DNA from: an uncultured Actinomycetes bacterium
GTDB taxonomy: Bacteria; Actinomycetota; Thermoleophilia; Miltoncostaeales; Miltoncostaeaceae
Length of the DNA: 9,258 nt
Reading direction: 5' to 3'
Assembly: GCA_903928615.1 (NCBI GenBank)
Contig: CAIYRJ010000037.1
Location: forward strand, 1-9,258
Below the pieces are notes generated by a model. It was not told where the DNA came from, did no database searches, and was given only the letters and a program-made list of their open reading frames with translations. Of the stretch, positions 1-8,100 are shown in pieces (within the stretch, counting starts at the first letter, position 1; every line of letters begins with the position of its first letter). The position numbers and the translations under genes were made by a program.

Positions 1-658
1 TGACCATGTCGAGGGCGTCCCAGTTGCCGCGGAAGTCGGGGATGAGCACCTCCACCCGCGCATCGGGGAGCCGGTCGCGCAGCGCGCGGATCACTGCGGC
101 GAAGTGCGCCGCGCCGCCATCGGGCTGGTCGTCGCGGGCCACGGCGGTGACCACCACGTAGCGCAGGCCCATCGCCGCGGCCGCGTCGGCGAGCCGCGCG
201 GGCTCACCCGGATCGGGCGGCAGCATGGGCTTGCCCGAGGTGACGTCGCAGAACCGGCAGCCGCGCGTGCACGTCTCGCCGGCGATCATGAACGTGGCCG
301 TGCCGCGCGTCCAGCAGCGCTGGATGTTCGGGCACGAGGCCTCCTCGCACACCGTGACGAGGCTCTCCTGGCGCATGAGCGACTTGAGCTGCACGTAGCC
401 CGGGCCGAACGAGCCCTTCTCCACCACCCAGCGCGGCAGCCGGCCGCCCTCCACCAGCTGGCGCAGCTCGTCGGGGGTCACGTCCACGGGGTCGAGTGCG
501 TCGAGAGGGCCCTCTCCCACGAGCACCCCGCCGAGGATCACATCGGGCACCGCGCCGCGCGCCCTCGCCTCGACCACGCGGGCCACGAGGGCCTCGTCAG
601 CCGGCGCGTCCACGCGGAAGGCCCGCTGCCTGCCCGTCGCCCCGTGCGCATCTGCCAT
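1..658 (-). CDS. lipA: Lipoyl synthase, radical SAM (5' part; 3' end beyond window)
   Basis: LipA inserts two sulfur atoms into protein-bound octanoyl groups to make the lipoyl cofactor of 2-oxoacid dehydrogenases and glycine cleavage. The first 219 codons are present, read leftward from ATG at 658. The auxiliary-cluster cysteines are seen as CEEASCPNIQRC (C104, C109, C115), followed by GTATFMIAGE and the radical-SAM motif CTRGCRFC (C130, C134, C137), then VTAVARDDQPDGGA and LIPDFRGNWDALD, all in family order. About 75 residues precede the usual family start (near RLPRWVVEKG, residue 73), so this copy has a long N-terminal extension or starts further downstream. GAGGGG lies just before the ATG, which supports the chosen start. 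It is divergent from dcd with a 62-base gap. Identification is very secure; only the start is open. Confidence 0.95.
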   Translation of the reverse strand, partial: MADAHGATGRQRAFRVDAPADEALVARVVEARARGAVPDVILGGVLVGEGPLDALDPVDVTPDELRQLVEGGRLPRWVVEKGSFGPGYVQLKSLMRQESLVTVCEEASCPNIQRCWTRGTATFMIAGETCTRGCRFCDVTSGKPMLPPDPGEPARLADAAAAMGLRYVVVTAVARDDQPDGGAAHFAAVIRALRDRLPDARVEVLIPDFRGNWDALDMV

Positions 659-668
659 CACCCCTCGC

Positions 669-674
669 AGGCTA
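669..674 (-). promoter_or_regulatory. Putative -10 element of lipA
   Basis: On the minus strand this reads TAGCCT and ends 10 bases before the lipA ATG. It fits the TAGNNT pattern seen before several other genes here and would give a very short leader. No convincing -35 is visible. Inferred from position and recurrence only. Confidence 0.35.
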
Positions 675-706
675 GCCCAGCGGGAGAGGTCCGGAGGCCC
701 ATCGGG

Positions 707-712
707 TAGCGT
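707..712 (+). promoter_or_regulatory. Putative -10 element (TAGCGT) of dcd
   Basis: TAGCGT ends 8 bases before the dcd ATG and no clear Shine-Dalgarno sequence lies between them, so the mRNA is probably leaderless or nearly so. The same hexamer stands at 3386-3391 and 4072-4077 in equivalent positions. Confidence 0.45.
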
Positions 713-720
713 CCCTGCCC

Positions 721-1278
721 ATGGTCCTGTCCGACCGCACAATCCGCGAGCAGATCGCCGCCGGACGCCTGGTGATCGACCCCTTCGACGACACCCTGGT
801 GCAGCCGTCGTCCATCGACCTGCGCGTGTCGCACGAGTTCCGGGTGTTCCACAACAACCGGCAGCCCTACATCGACCCGCGCGAGCCCGAGGCCGACCTC
901 ACCGAACTCGTGCGCGTGAACGACGGCGAGCCGTTCATCCTGCACCCCGGCGAGTTCGTGCTGGGATCCACGCTCGAGCGCGTGGGCATCCCCGACGACC
1001 TCGTGGCACGCCTCGAGGGAAAGTCGAGCCTTGGCCGCCTGGGCCTGCTCATCCACTCGACTGCTGGCTACATCGACCCCGGCTTCGACGGGCAGATCAC
1101 CCTCGAGTTCTCGAACGTGGCGAGCCTGCCCATCGCGATCCACGCGGGCATGCGCATCGGGCAGATCTCGTTCCTGCAGATGACCACCCCGGTGGACACG
1201 CCGTACAGCGGCAAGTACCAGGGCCAGTCCGGCCCCACGTCGAGCCGCTCGCACCGCGACTTCGTGGTCGACAACTAG
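721..1278 (+). CDS. dcd: dCTP deaminase, probably dUMP-forming (bifunctional)
   Basis: This 185-residue cytosolic enzyme supplies dUMP for dTMP synthesis. The sequence follows Mycobacterium tuberculosis Dcd almost along its whole length: [20 protein letters not shown] at the N-terminus, [13 protein letters not shown], then the active-site block [12 protein letters not shown] (S102, R106) and [11 protein letters not shown], with the catalytic glutamate in QITLEFSN (E129). The C-terminal lid KYQGQSGPT is present. The HSTAG segment is the form found in bifunctional dCTP deaminase/dUTPase enzymes (M. tuberculosis, Methanocaldococcus jannaschii) rather than the E. coli monofunctional type, so direct dCTP to dUMP conversion is inferred. 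The loop before the lid is a few residues shorter than in M. tuberculosis. The ATG is the first codon of the conserved N-terminus. It is divergent from lipA and convergent with the next gene. Confidence 0.96.
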   Translation: MVLSDRTIREQIAAGRLVIDPFDDTLVQPSSIDLRVSHEFRVFHNNRQPYIDPREPEADLTELVRVNDGEPFILHPGEFVLGSTLERVGIPDDLVARLEGKSSLGRLGLLIHSTAGYIDPGFDGQITLEFSNVASLPIAIHAGMRIGQISFLQMTTPVDTPYSGKYQGQSGPTSSRSHRDFVVDN

Positions 1279-1300
1279 GCCCACGCCGCCGGGACGCACC

Positions 1301-1335
1301 CCGCCTGGCGCCGTTGCAGGCGCGAGCGCCGGCGG
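1301..1335. terminator. Hairpin between convergent genes, probable bidirectional terminator
   Basis: CCGCC-T-GGCGC (1301-1311) pairs with GCGCCGGCGG (1326-1335): ten base pairs with one bulged T and a 14-base loop. It starts 22 bases after the dcd stop and ends 6 bases before the stop of the opposing membrane gene. There is no T-tract on either side, so this is the GC-rich, tail-less kind of terminator. Function is inferred from position. Confidence 0.5.
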
Positions 1336-1341
1336 TGCGGG

Positions 1342-1713
1342 TCAGTACCTGCGGCGCAGGGTCCGCGTGCTGTAGCGGCGATCGGCCGCCAGGCCGCCGA
1401 CGATCGCGGCGAGCAGCGACCCCGCGGCGATGAGCAGCGACGCGCCATCGGAGCCCGGCGCGTACTCGGGATCATTGGGGCCGCCGAAGGCCGCGACGAT
1501 GGCCAGGACGATCCAGATGAGGGCCCAGAGCAGCCAGCCGAACACCCACGCGCCGAGGGCGTTGATGACGCGGTGGTCGAGCGTGCGCACGCCCGAGAGG
1601 AAGCCGCCCACGAGGAACGCGACGATGATCGCCAGGGCGCGCGCCCACACGGGGGCGCCCGCCGACGCGGCGAGGCCGATCGTCCCGATCAGGCCACCCC
1701 ATCCGACCGCCAT
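1342..1713 (-). CDS. Small multi-pass membrane protein, unknown function
   Basis: A 123-residue protein with about four hydrophobic segments: a weak one at 2-20, then 25-42 (ARALAIIVAFLVGGFLSG), 49-76 (rich in W, L, I) and 90-110, and a basic tail ending TLRRRY. The GGFLSGVRTLDHRVINALGA stretch between helices recalls small four-helix proteins of the YrzE/TIGR04086 type, but I cannot assign it firmly and no enzymatic motif is visible. The start at 1713 places the first helix directly after the initiator, with GGAG only 3 bases upstream. In-frame starts at 1743 (GTG) and 1767 (ATG) would add a glycine-rich, non-hydrophobic leader of 10 or 18 residues, and 1767 overlaps the likely -10. It is divergent from tatA, so a cell-envelope role is possible but not shown. 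Confidence 0.72.
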   Translation of the reverse strand: MAVGWGGLIGTIGLAASAGAPVWARALAIIVAFLVGGFLSGVRTLDHRVINALGAWVFGWLLWALIWIVLAIVAAFGGPNDPEYAPGSDGASLLIAAGSLLAAIVGGLAADRRYSTRTLRRRY

Positions 1714-1765
1714 GGGCTCCAGAGCTATGCCCCCACCCCCCACCAGATCGCCGTCATGGCCCCCC

Positions 1766-1775
1766 ATGCTAACGT
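1766..1775. promoter_or_regulatory. Overlapping divergent -10 elements between the membrane gene and tatA
   Basis: On the plus strand TAACGT (1770-1775) points toward tatA; on the minus strand TAGCAT (1771-1766) points toward the membrane gene. The two share bases, so the promoters could not both be occupied at once. No good -35 is seen for either. Inference from recurrence of the TAG/TAA-N-N-T pattern. Confidence 0.35.
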
Positions 1776-1784
1776 CGGATCGAT

Positions 1785-1805
1785 CGGTCCCCCGCCCGGG
1801 GACCG
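1785..1805 (+). repeat. GC-rich inverted repeat in the tatA leader
   Basis: CGGTCCCC (1785-1792) and GGGGACCG (1798-1805) are perfect 8-bp arms around a CGCCC loop. The palindrome GATCGATC (1778-1785) abuts it. It ends 19 bases before the tatA ATG and leaves the ribosome binding site (GAGGT, 1814-1818) free. It could be an mRNA hairpin or an operator; no T-tract follows, so it is unlikely to be a terminator. Confidence 0.6.
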
Positions 1806-1824
1806 CTGACCATGAGGTAATCCC

Positions 1825-2055
1825 ATGCCATTCGGCATCGGCCCGCTCGAGCTCATCATCATCCTGGCCATCATCCTGCTGGCCTTCGGCGCCAAGCGCC
1901 TCCCGGAGATCGGCAAGAGCCTCGGCAGCGGGATGCGCGAGTTCAAGAAGGGCGTCACGGGCGACAAGAGCGCCGACGAGCAGGTGACGGCCGCCCAGGC
2001 GTCCGACCCGGCGCTTCCCCAGAAGACCGACGAGACCACTCCCGCCGGCTCCTAG
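1825..2055 (+). CDS. tatA: Sec-independent protein translocase subunit TatA/TatE
   Basis: A 76-residue TatA-family protein that builds the pore of the twin-arginine pathway, which exports folded and often cofactor-bearing proteins across the cytoplasmic membrane. It has the expected design: short N-terminus with acidic E9, one membrane helix (about residues 7-20), the [10 protein letters not shown] hinge (21-30), an amphipathic helix [12 protein letters not shown] (32-43) and a polar, disordered tail. Length is normal for TatA; the lack of a long tail argues against TatB. GAGGT lies 6 bases before the ATG. No tatC or tatB is visible in the window, and the amidohydrolase that follows is not a known partner. 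Confidence 0.95.
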   Translation: MPFGIGPLELIIILAIILLAFGAKRLPEIGKSLGSGMREFKKGVTGDKSADEQVTAAQASDPALPQKTDETTPAGS

Positions 2056-2110
2056 CGGGCGACCCACCGCCCTCATCCGGGCGGAGTGGATCGTCCCCGT
2101 CGAGGGCCCC

Positions 2111-3388
2111 GTGGTGCGGGGCGGGGGAATCCTCCTGCGCGGAGGCGTCATCGAGGCGCTGGGGCGCGAGCGCGACCTCCCCCCCTGCGACGACGTGCCC
2201 GTCACCGACCTGGGCGACGCGGTGCTCATCCCGGGGCTCGTCGACGCCCACTGCCACCTCGAGTGGGGCCTCATGGGAGGGCTGGTACCCGATGCGCGCT
2301 TCGGCGACTGGCTCGGCGCCTTCGTGCACCGCACGGCCGAGGTGACCCCCGCCGACCGCGAGGCGGCCGCCCGCTACGCGGCCCTCGTGGCGCTGCGGAA
2401 CGGCACGACCACCCTCGCCGACTCCGGCCCCAGCGGATTCGGCGTGCGCGCCGCGAGCGAGGCCGGGCTGAGGGCGATCGTGCACATGGAGGTATTCGGG
2501 CGCGACTCCGGGTCGGACGCGCGCGAGAAGGTGGTGCGCCATGGCGAGGCCCTGCTGGCGGCGCGGGATGCCGCCGGTCCGAGGGTGCGCGTGGGCGTGT
2601 CCCCGCACTCCCCGTACACGGTCGGGCCCGAGCTGTGGGCGGAGGTGCTGGCCGATCCCATCCTCGGCGACGGATCGGTGGCCGCACACGTGGCCGAGTC
2701 ACCGGACGAGGTGATGCTGCTGGACGACGGCGTGGGGCCGCTCGTGGAGTCGATCCGGTCCCTCGGGCGCGATCCCGCGCGTTGGCCGGGGGGCGGTCCG
2801 GGCGTCATCTCGCGGCTGGAGGCCGCGGGGGCCCTCACTCCGGGGCTCATCGCCGCCCACTGCGTGCAGGTGGACGAGGGCGACGCCGCGATCCTGGCCG
2901 CGCACGACGTCCGCATGGCCCACTGCCCGCACTCGAACGTGCGCCTCGAGTGCGGGGACGCGCCCATCGAGATGCTCGACGCCCTCGGGGTGACGATCGG
3001 GCTGGGCACGGACAGCCCGGCGAGTGCGGGGGCGTACGACCTGCGCGACGAGGCGAGGTGGGCCGCAGAGGCCGCGGCGCGCCGCGGGACGCGGCCGGTG
3101 GCGTCGGACATGCTCGCGATGGCCACCATCGGATCGGCCCGCGTGCTCGGCATGGACGCCGAGGTGGGCTCGCTGGTGCCCGGCAAGCGCGCCGACATCG
3201 TGGCGATCAGGCCATTCGAGGGGGCGCCGCTCGAGGCGGACCCATCGCTGGTGGTGCTCGACCCGCGCTCGCGCGTGGTGGCCGCGTGGGTGGACGGCGA
3301 GCAGGTGCTCGGACCCGAGGGGCCGATGCTCACCGACTCCCCCGCGATCGTGGCCGACGCCACCAAGGCCCGCGATCGGATCATGTAG
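2111..3388 (+). CDS. Metal-dependent amidohydrolase, cytosine/aminofutalosine deaminase-like
   Basis: A TIM-barrel hydrolase of the amidohydrolase superfamily, probably a deaminase of a purine-like or related substrate. With GTG 2111 as residue 1, metal ligands are H47 and H49 (PGLVDAHCHLEW), H193 (AAHVAES), H250 (AAHCVQ) and D301 (LGTDSPAS); MAHCPHSNVRLECGDAP and the C-terminal GSLVPGKRADIVAI beta-sandwich return are also typical. The HxHLE form of the first motif resembles the aminodeoxyfutalosine deaminase (MqnX) branch more than S-adenosylhomocysteine deaminases, but no menaquinone genes lie nearby, so the substrate is open. The N-terminal beta-strands of the family appear to begin upstream: in the same frame 2069-2110 encodes ALIRAEWIVPVEGP, yet no ATG, GTG or TTG exists between the in-frame stop at 1985 and 2111. 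GTG 2111 is therefore the first conventional start but probably not the true one. Confidence 0.88.
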   Translation: MVRGGGILLRGGVIEALGRERDLPPCDDVPVTDLGDAVLIPGLVDAHCHLEWGLMGGLVPDARFGDWLGAFVHRTAEVTPADREAAARYAALVALRNGTTTLADSGPSGFGVRAASEAGLRAIVHMEVFGRDSGSDAREKVVRHGEALLAARDAAGPRVRVGVSPHSPYTVGPELWAEVLADPILGDGSVAAHVAESPDEVMLLDDGVGPLVESIRSLGRDPARWPGGGPGVISRLEAAGALTPGLIAAHCVQVDEGDAAILAAHDVRMAHCPHSNVRLECGDAPIEMLDALGVTIGLGTDSPASAGAYDLRDEARWAAEAAARRGTRPVASDMLAMATIGSARVLGMDAEVGSLVPGKRADIVAIRPFEGAPLEADPSLVVLDPRSRVVAAWVDGEQVLGPEGPMLTDSPAIVADATKARDRIM

Positions 3389-3391
3389 CGT
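3386..3391 (+). promoter_or_regulatory. Putative -10 element (TAGCGT) of the TPR-protein gene
   Basis: TAGCGT overlaps the amidohydrolase stop codon and ends 6 bases before the GTG at 3398. No Shine-Dalgarno sequence fits in the gap, so a leaderless transcript starting at or next to the GTG is likely, in addition to any read-through. Confidence 0.45.
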
Positions 3392-3397
3392 CGCGCC

Positions 3398-4042
3398 GTG
3401 CTCTTCGACGGAAAGCATCAGAAGACCCTCACCAAGGTCATCGCGATCGTCGCGATCGTCGCGTTCCTCGGCTTCGGCCTGGTCGCCGGCTTCCTGGCCG
3501 TCGGCGGAGGCGGATGCGGCACCACCGACCCCCTCCAGCAGGCCGTGAGTGACGCGCAGACCAGCGTGCAGCAGGGCACGGCGGCCGTGGCCGATGCGAA
3601 GAAGGCCCTGAAGCAGTCGCCGCGCAACGCCCAGGCGAAGCAGGACCTCGCGCAGGCGCAGAGCGACCTCGGCCAGGCGCAGATCACGCTCGCGCAGGCC
3701 AAGCTGGCCATCAACCGCCAGGACCCGGAGGCGCTCAGCAGCGCGCTCGCCGCGGCGAAGAGCGCCCCCGGCAACCTCGACGTGGTCCTGGGCCTCGTGA
3801 CCGTGGCCACCACGCAGAACAACCCGGCGGCGGCACTGCCGGCGCTGCAGGTGTACACGTCGCGCAACCCCAAGGACTCCCAGGCATTCGCCTACTGGGG
3901 GCAGGTGGCCGAGCAGGCGGGGCAGCGCAACCAGGCGATCCTCGCCTACCAGCGCTTCCTGCAGCTCGCACCCGACGACACGCTGGCGCCGGATATCCGC
4001 AACCGACTCGCCGAGCTCGCCAAGCCGGTCACCACCGGCTGA
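3398..4042 (+). CDS. Membrane-anchored coiled-coil/TPR protein, unknown function
   Basis: A 214-residue protein with a basic N-terminus (KHQKTLTK), one membrane helix at about 12-36, and a glycine-rich turn with a single cysteine (GGGGC, C40). Residues 44-107 form a Q/A/K-rich probable coiled coil, and about 127-195 form one to two TPR-like helical pairs (AFAYWGQVAEQAGQRNQAILAYQRFLQLAP). The topology is type II: the C-terminal part most likely lies outside the membrane, typical of scaffold proteins in envelope assembly. No catalytic motif is seen. C40 sits after glycines rather than an L-A/S-G/A lipobox, so I do not call it a lipoprotein. GTG at 3398 is the only start that keeps the whole anchor; it lies 9 bases after the amidohydrolase stop. 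A 9-base tandem repeat (GCGATCGTC, twice) encodes part of the helix. Confidence 0.8.
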   Translation: MLFDGKHQKTLTKVIAIVAIVAFLGFGLVAGFLAVGGGGCGTTDPLQQAVSDAQTSVQQGTAAVADAKKALKQSPRNAQAKQDLAQAQSDLGQAQITLAQAKLAINRQDPEALSSALAAAKSAPGNLDVVLGLVTVATTQNNPAAALPALQVYTSRNPKDSQAFAYWGQVAEQAGQRNQAILAYQRFLQLAPDDTLAPDIRNRLAELAKPVTTG

Positions 4043-4071
4043 ACCCCTTCCCCCTGAGCCCGGCCCGGTGC

Positions 4072-4077
4072 TAGCGT
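4072..4077 (+). promoter_or_regulatory. Putative -10 element (TAGCGT) of tRNA-Lys
   Basis: TAGCGT ends 6 bases before the mature tRNA 5' end at 4084, so transcription would start at or within a base or two of the mature end. No recognisable -35 lies 16-18 bases upstream. Confidence 0.45.
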
Positions 4078-4083
4078 GCCGCC

Positions 4084-4156
<73 letters not shown>

Positions 4157-4164
4157 CTCGCAGT

Positions 4165-4212
4165 GCCCCGGGGAGCCGCCATCGCGCGGCTCTCGCCGTC
4201 TCCGGGCTTTTT
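4165..4212 (+). terminator. Intrinsic terminator after tRNA-Lys
   Basis: The inner stem is GAGCCGC (4173-4179) with GCGGCTC (4186-4192) and a 6-base loop. An outer pairing of the GCCCCGG region (4165-4171) with CCGGGC (4202-4207) extends it. The T5 run (4208-4212) follows directly. It starts 9 bases after the tRNA and is the only hairpin here with a good T-tract. Confidence 0.7.
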
Positions 4213-4292
4213 CCTGCTCCCTGCGGCAATGCGCGGTAACGCTCCTGCCCGCTACGAGCGAATTTCGCCATTCATCCTGCCCCCCATCCGGC

Positions 4293-4298
4293 TAGGGT
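4293..4298 (+). promoter_or_regulatory. Putative -10 element (TAGGGT) of the DPBB-protein gene
   Basis: TAGGGT in the context GCTAGGGTGGCCG closely matches the element before the reductase gene (CCTAGGGTGCCG, 4991-5002). A start of transcription near 4305 would leave about 80 bases of leader to the ribosome binding site at 4374. TTCATC (4271-4276) is a weak -35 at 16-bp spacing. Confidence 0.4.
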
Positions 4299-4322
4299 GG
4301 CCGTCCGCTTCTTCACGGGTCC

Positions 4323-4931
4323 GTGTGCATCTGGTCGTCCGTCCCCCGGTCGGCCCCGGGCCAACACCGCGACAGGGAGAAACCCCTGCTGCATCGCATC
4401 GCCATCGCCGCTGCCTCGCTCGCCCTCGCCGGGGGCGTGGTGGCTGGCGGCGCCATGGCGGCGATGCCCGAGGGCATGCCCTCCGCGCCGGTGGCAGCGC
4501 CGCCGTCGGGAGCACCGGCCATCGCGCCAGCGCGCCCGGTGGCGACGACCGGCGGCCCGTCGGCCGCCGCGCTGGCGATCCCCGCGGTGCTGCCCACCCG
4601 CACCACCGAGGCATCGGCGTACAGCGCCTGGGACGAGGGCAACTTCTGCCCCGGCCTGCCGCAGACGAAGATGATGGACCTCACCGTGGGCAGTGACCTG
4701 GTGCCCTGCGGCGCCTACGTGCGCATCTGCCTGATCAACGGCAAGCGGTGCGTCGTGGCCCGACGCACCGACTGGGGACCGGGGCTCACCGCGAAGCGCC
4801 GGCTCGACATGAACCTCGGCGTGGTGAGGGCGCTCGGCTACAAGTCGCTCCACCACTGGGGTGCGCGCATGGTGCGGTGGGAGCCGGTCGCGAACCCCGC
4901 CCGCACGGTGGCATCCACCCCCGGGCGCTAA
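4323..4931 (+). CDS. Secreted double-psi beta-barrel (RlpA/expansin-like) protein
   Basis: Drawn from the first conventional start (GTG 4323, 202 residues). The real start is more likely CTG at 4386 or 4389: AGGGAG (4374-4379) lies 6 or 9 bases before them, and translation from there gives a clean Sec signal peptide, LHRIAIAAASLALAGGVVAG ending GAMA, with no acidic RDREK leader. After an Ala/Pro-rich linker (47-95), residues 96-187 look like a double-psi beta-barrel: ASAYSAWDEGNFCPG, VPCGAYVRICLINGKRC, TDWGPG (D150) and RRLDMNLGVVRALGYKS (D162), then WGARMVRWEPV. C109, C129, C136 and C143 could form two disulfides. RlpA proteins cut or bind peptidoglycan and expansins loosen polysaccharide walls; which applies here is not shown. 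It follows the tRNA terminator and precedes the reductase promoter, so it is probably monocistronic. Confidence 0.82.
   Translation: MCIWSSVPRSAPGQHRDREKPLLHRIAIAAASLALAGGVVAGGAMAAMPEGMPSAPVAAPPSGAPAIAPARPVATTGGPSAAALAIPAVLPTRTTEASAYSAWDEGNFCPGLPQTKMMDLTVGSDLVPCGAYVRICLINGKRCVVARRTDWGPGLTAKRRLDMNLGVVRALGYKSLHHWGARMVRWEPVANPARTVASTPGR
4374..4379 (+). promoter_or_regulatory. Ribosome binding site indicating a CTG start
   Basis: AGGGAG is the only good Shine-Dalgarno match in this leader. The only in-frame codons at the right distance are two consecutive CTGs (4386, 4389), directly before the signal peptide. GTG 4323 has no such site. Confidence 0.55.
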
Positions 4932-4956
4932 TCCCAATAGATCTCCGGGTATTTAA

Positions 4957-4975
4957 AAGTCTGAATACTTGACTT
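4957..4975 (+). promoter_or_regulatory. AT-rich element and inverted repeat over the reductase -35
   Basis: AAGTC (4957-4961) and GACTT (4971-4975) form an inverted repeat with a 9-base gap. The right arm overlaps the -35 hexamer, a typical place for a repressor or activator site. It lies in the most AT-rich stretch of the window (about 4950-4985), which could also act as an UP element. The regulator is unknown. Confidence 0.35.
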
Positions 4976-4998
4976 CTTTCTGGTCTTTCCCCTAGGGT
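4969..4998 (+). promoter_or_regulatory. Promoter of the siroheme reductase operon
   Basis: TTGACT (4969-4974) and TAGGGT (4993-4998) are separated by 18 bases: the best -35/-10 pair in the window. Transcription would start near 5005, leaving about a 50-base leader before GTG 5056. Confidence 0.6.
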
Positions 4999-5055
4999 GC
5001 CGCCTCCGTGCCAATGACGGCACGAACGCACGCACCGTCGCGAGGAGAGAACAGG

Positions 5056-7314
<2,259 letters not shown>

Positions 7315-7342
7315 CCCGACCGGAACGACAGGAGATACCGCA

Positions 7343-7927
7343 ATGAACCCGCACCGCATCTCGGTGAAGCTGTACCTCGACGACCCGGCCGCGCTGGACG
7401 CCGAGGCCGTCGTGCCGCCGTTCCACCGCTACATCCGCGAGGACGCCGTGGGCGGCATCCCGATCGACGTCGCGCGCTACGCCCACGTGGTCAATGGCCC
7501 GGGCGTGCTCATCATCGGGCACCAGCTCGACTACGCCATCGACTACGCCGAGGGCCGGGCCGGCATCAGCGTCACGCGCAAGCGCGACCCGGAGGGCACG
7601 CTCGTCGAGCAGGTGCGCGACCTCGCCACCGAGGCCGCCCGGCTCTCGCTGCTGCTGCAGGGCGAGGACGGCATCGGCGACGCCGGACGCGTGGGCACGG
7701 GCGAGGCACTCGTGACGATCCTCGACCGCTACGAGGCCCCGAACGACGACGAGACCCTCGTGCGCGTGGAGCCCACCCTGCGGGAGGCGTTCGAGCCGCT
7801 TTCGGAGTGCGCGGCCGTCGAGGTGACCCGCGTCGGCGGGGCGCGCGAGCCATTCGCCGCGCGCGTGGCCATCACCGCGGCCCGGCCGCTCGAGCGCTGG
7901 GCGGAGGGCTCCGCCGCCCTGGCCTGA
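7343..7927 (+). CDS. Conserved soluble protein of unknown function, reductase partner
   Basis: A 194-residue protein with no signal peptide or membrane helix. I cannot name its family. Visible features: ISVKLYLDDP at the start, PPFHRYIREDAVGGIPIDVARYAHVVNGPGVLIIGH (25-60) with several histidines, acidic DYAIDYAEGRAGISVTRKRDP (63-83), a helix-rich middle (87-107), and a more variable, Ala/Arg-rich end. My recollection is that proteins with FHRxIxE...IDVAxYxHVxxGPGxxLIxHE segments recur in other phyla, so it looks like a real conserved family. AGGAG (7330-7334) lies 8 bases before the ATG and the gene is 28 bases after the reductase, so they are almost certainly co-transcribed. A role in reductase maturation, electron supply or a nearby step is inference from this linkage alone. 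There is one cysteine (C156), so it is not itself an iron-sulfur protein. Confidence 0.85.
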   Translation: MNPHRISVKLYLDDPAALDAEAVVPPFHRYIREDAVGGIPIDVARYAHVVNGPGVLIIGHQLDYAIDYAEGRAGISVTRKRDPEGTLVEQVRDLATEAARLSLLLQGEDGIGDAGRVGTGEALVTILDRYEAPNDDETLVRVEPTLREAFEPLSECAAVEVTRVGGAREPFAARVAITAARPLERWAEGSAALA

Positions 7928-7933
7928 TCCCCG

Positions 7934-7962
7934 CCGCGCGCGGGGTGCGGCCCCGCGCGCGG
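7934..7962 (+). terminator. 12-bp perfect GC hairpin closing the reductase operon
   Basis: CCGCGCGCGGGG (7934-7945) and CCCCGCGCGCGG (7951-7962) pair completely around the loop TGCGG, starting 6 bases after the stop codon. No T-tract follows (TAGCAGG), so this is either a tail-less terminator or a 3' mRNA-stabilising hairpin. Confidence 0.65.
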
Positions 7963-7972
7963 TAGCAGGCAG

Positions 7973-8030
7973 GTTCCGTGAGGTTTGCGCTCACGGGTTC
8001 CACGGGAACGCCATCACACTTCCCTCACGG
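7973..8030 (+). promoter_or_regulatory. Cluster of inverted and direct repeats upstream of the LPMO gene
   Basis: CCGTGAG (7976-7982) pairs with CTCACGG (7990-7996); the same CTCACGG recurs at 8024-8030. GTTCC (7997-8001) and GGAAC (8005-8009) form a palindrome with a 3-base centre, and GTTCC also occurs at 7973-7977. This density of small repeats between a terminator and a start codon suggests operator sites for substrate-dependent control. The binding protein is unknown. Confidence 0.4.
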
Positions 8031-8046
8031 GGGTCTTACAGCGCGA

Positions 8047-8052
8047 TAGAGG
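8047..8052 (+). promoter_or_regulatory. Possible -10 of the LPMO gene
   Basis: TAGAGG in the context CGATAGAGGTC lies about 50 bases before the GTG start. It is a poor match and has no -35, as expected if an activator is needed. Tentative. Confidence 0.2.
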
Positions 8053-8100
8053 TCACCGGGCATGGTCTTAACGGACTGCTCCCACCCCGAGGACCCCACC

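Noticed and set aside
104..709. A 201-codon plus-strand ORF at the left edge
   Set aside because: It is antisense to lipA, whose radical-SAM and auxiliary-cluster motifs are unmistakable.
3436..3465. Tandem GCGATCGTC repeat as a possible regulatory or slippage element
   Set aside because: Only two copies, in frame, encoding alternating Ile/Ala/Val of a membrane helix; explained by codon bias.
3398..3520. Lipoprotein reading of the TPR protein (C40 after the hydrophobic helix)
   Set aside because: The residues before C40 are AVGGGG, not a lipobox, and the hydrophobic stretch is long enough for a membrane anchor.
2086..3552. A 488-codon plus-strand ORF overlapping the amidohydrolase and the next gene
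   Set aside because: Arg/Gly-rich +1 shadow that crosses two real genes; all conserved histidine motifs are in the 2111-3388 frame.
4916..4955. Terminator after the double-psi beta-barrel gene (CCCGG...CCGGG then TATTT)
   Set aside because: Only a 5-bp stem with a 20-base loop; too weak to call.
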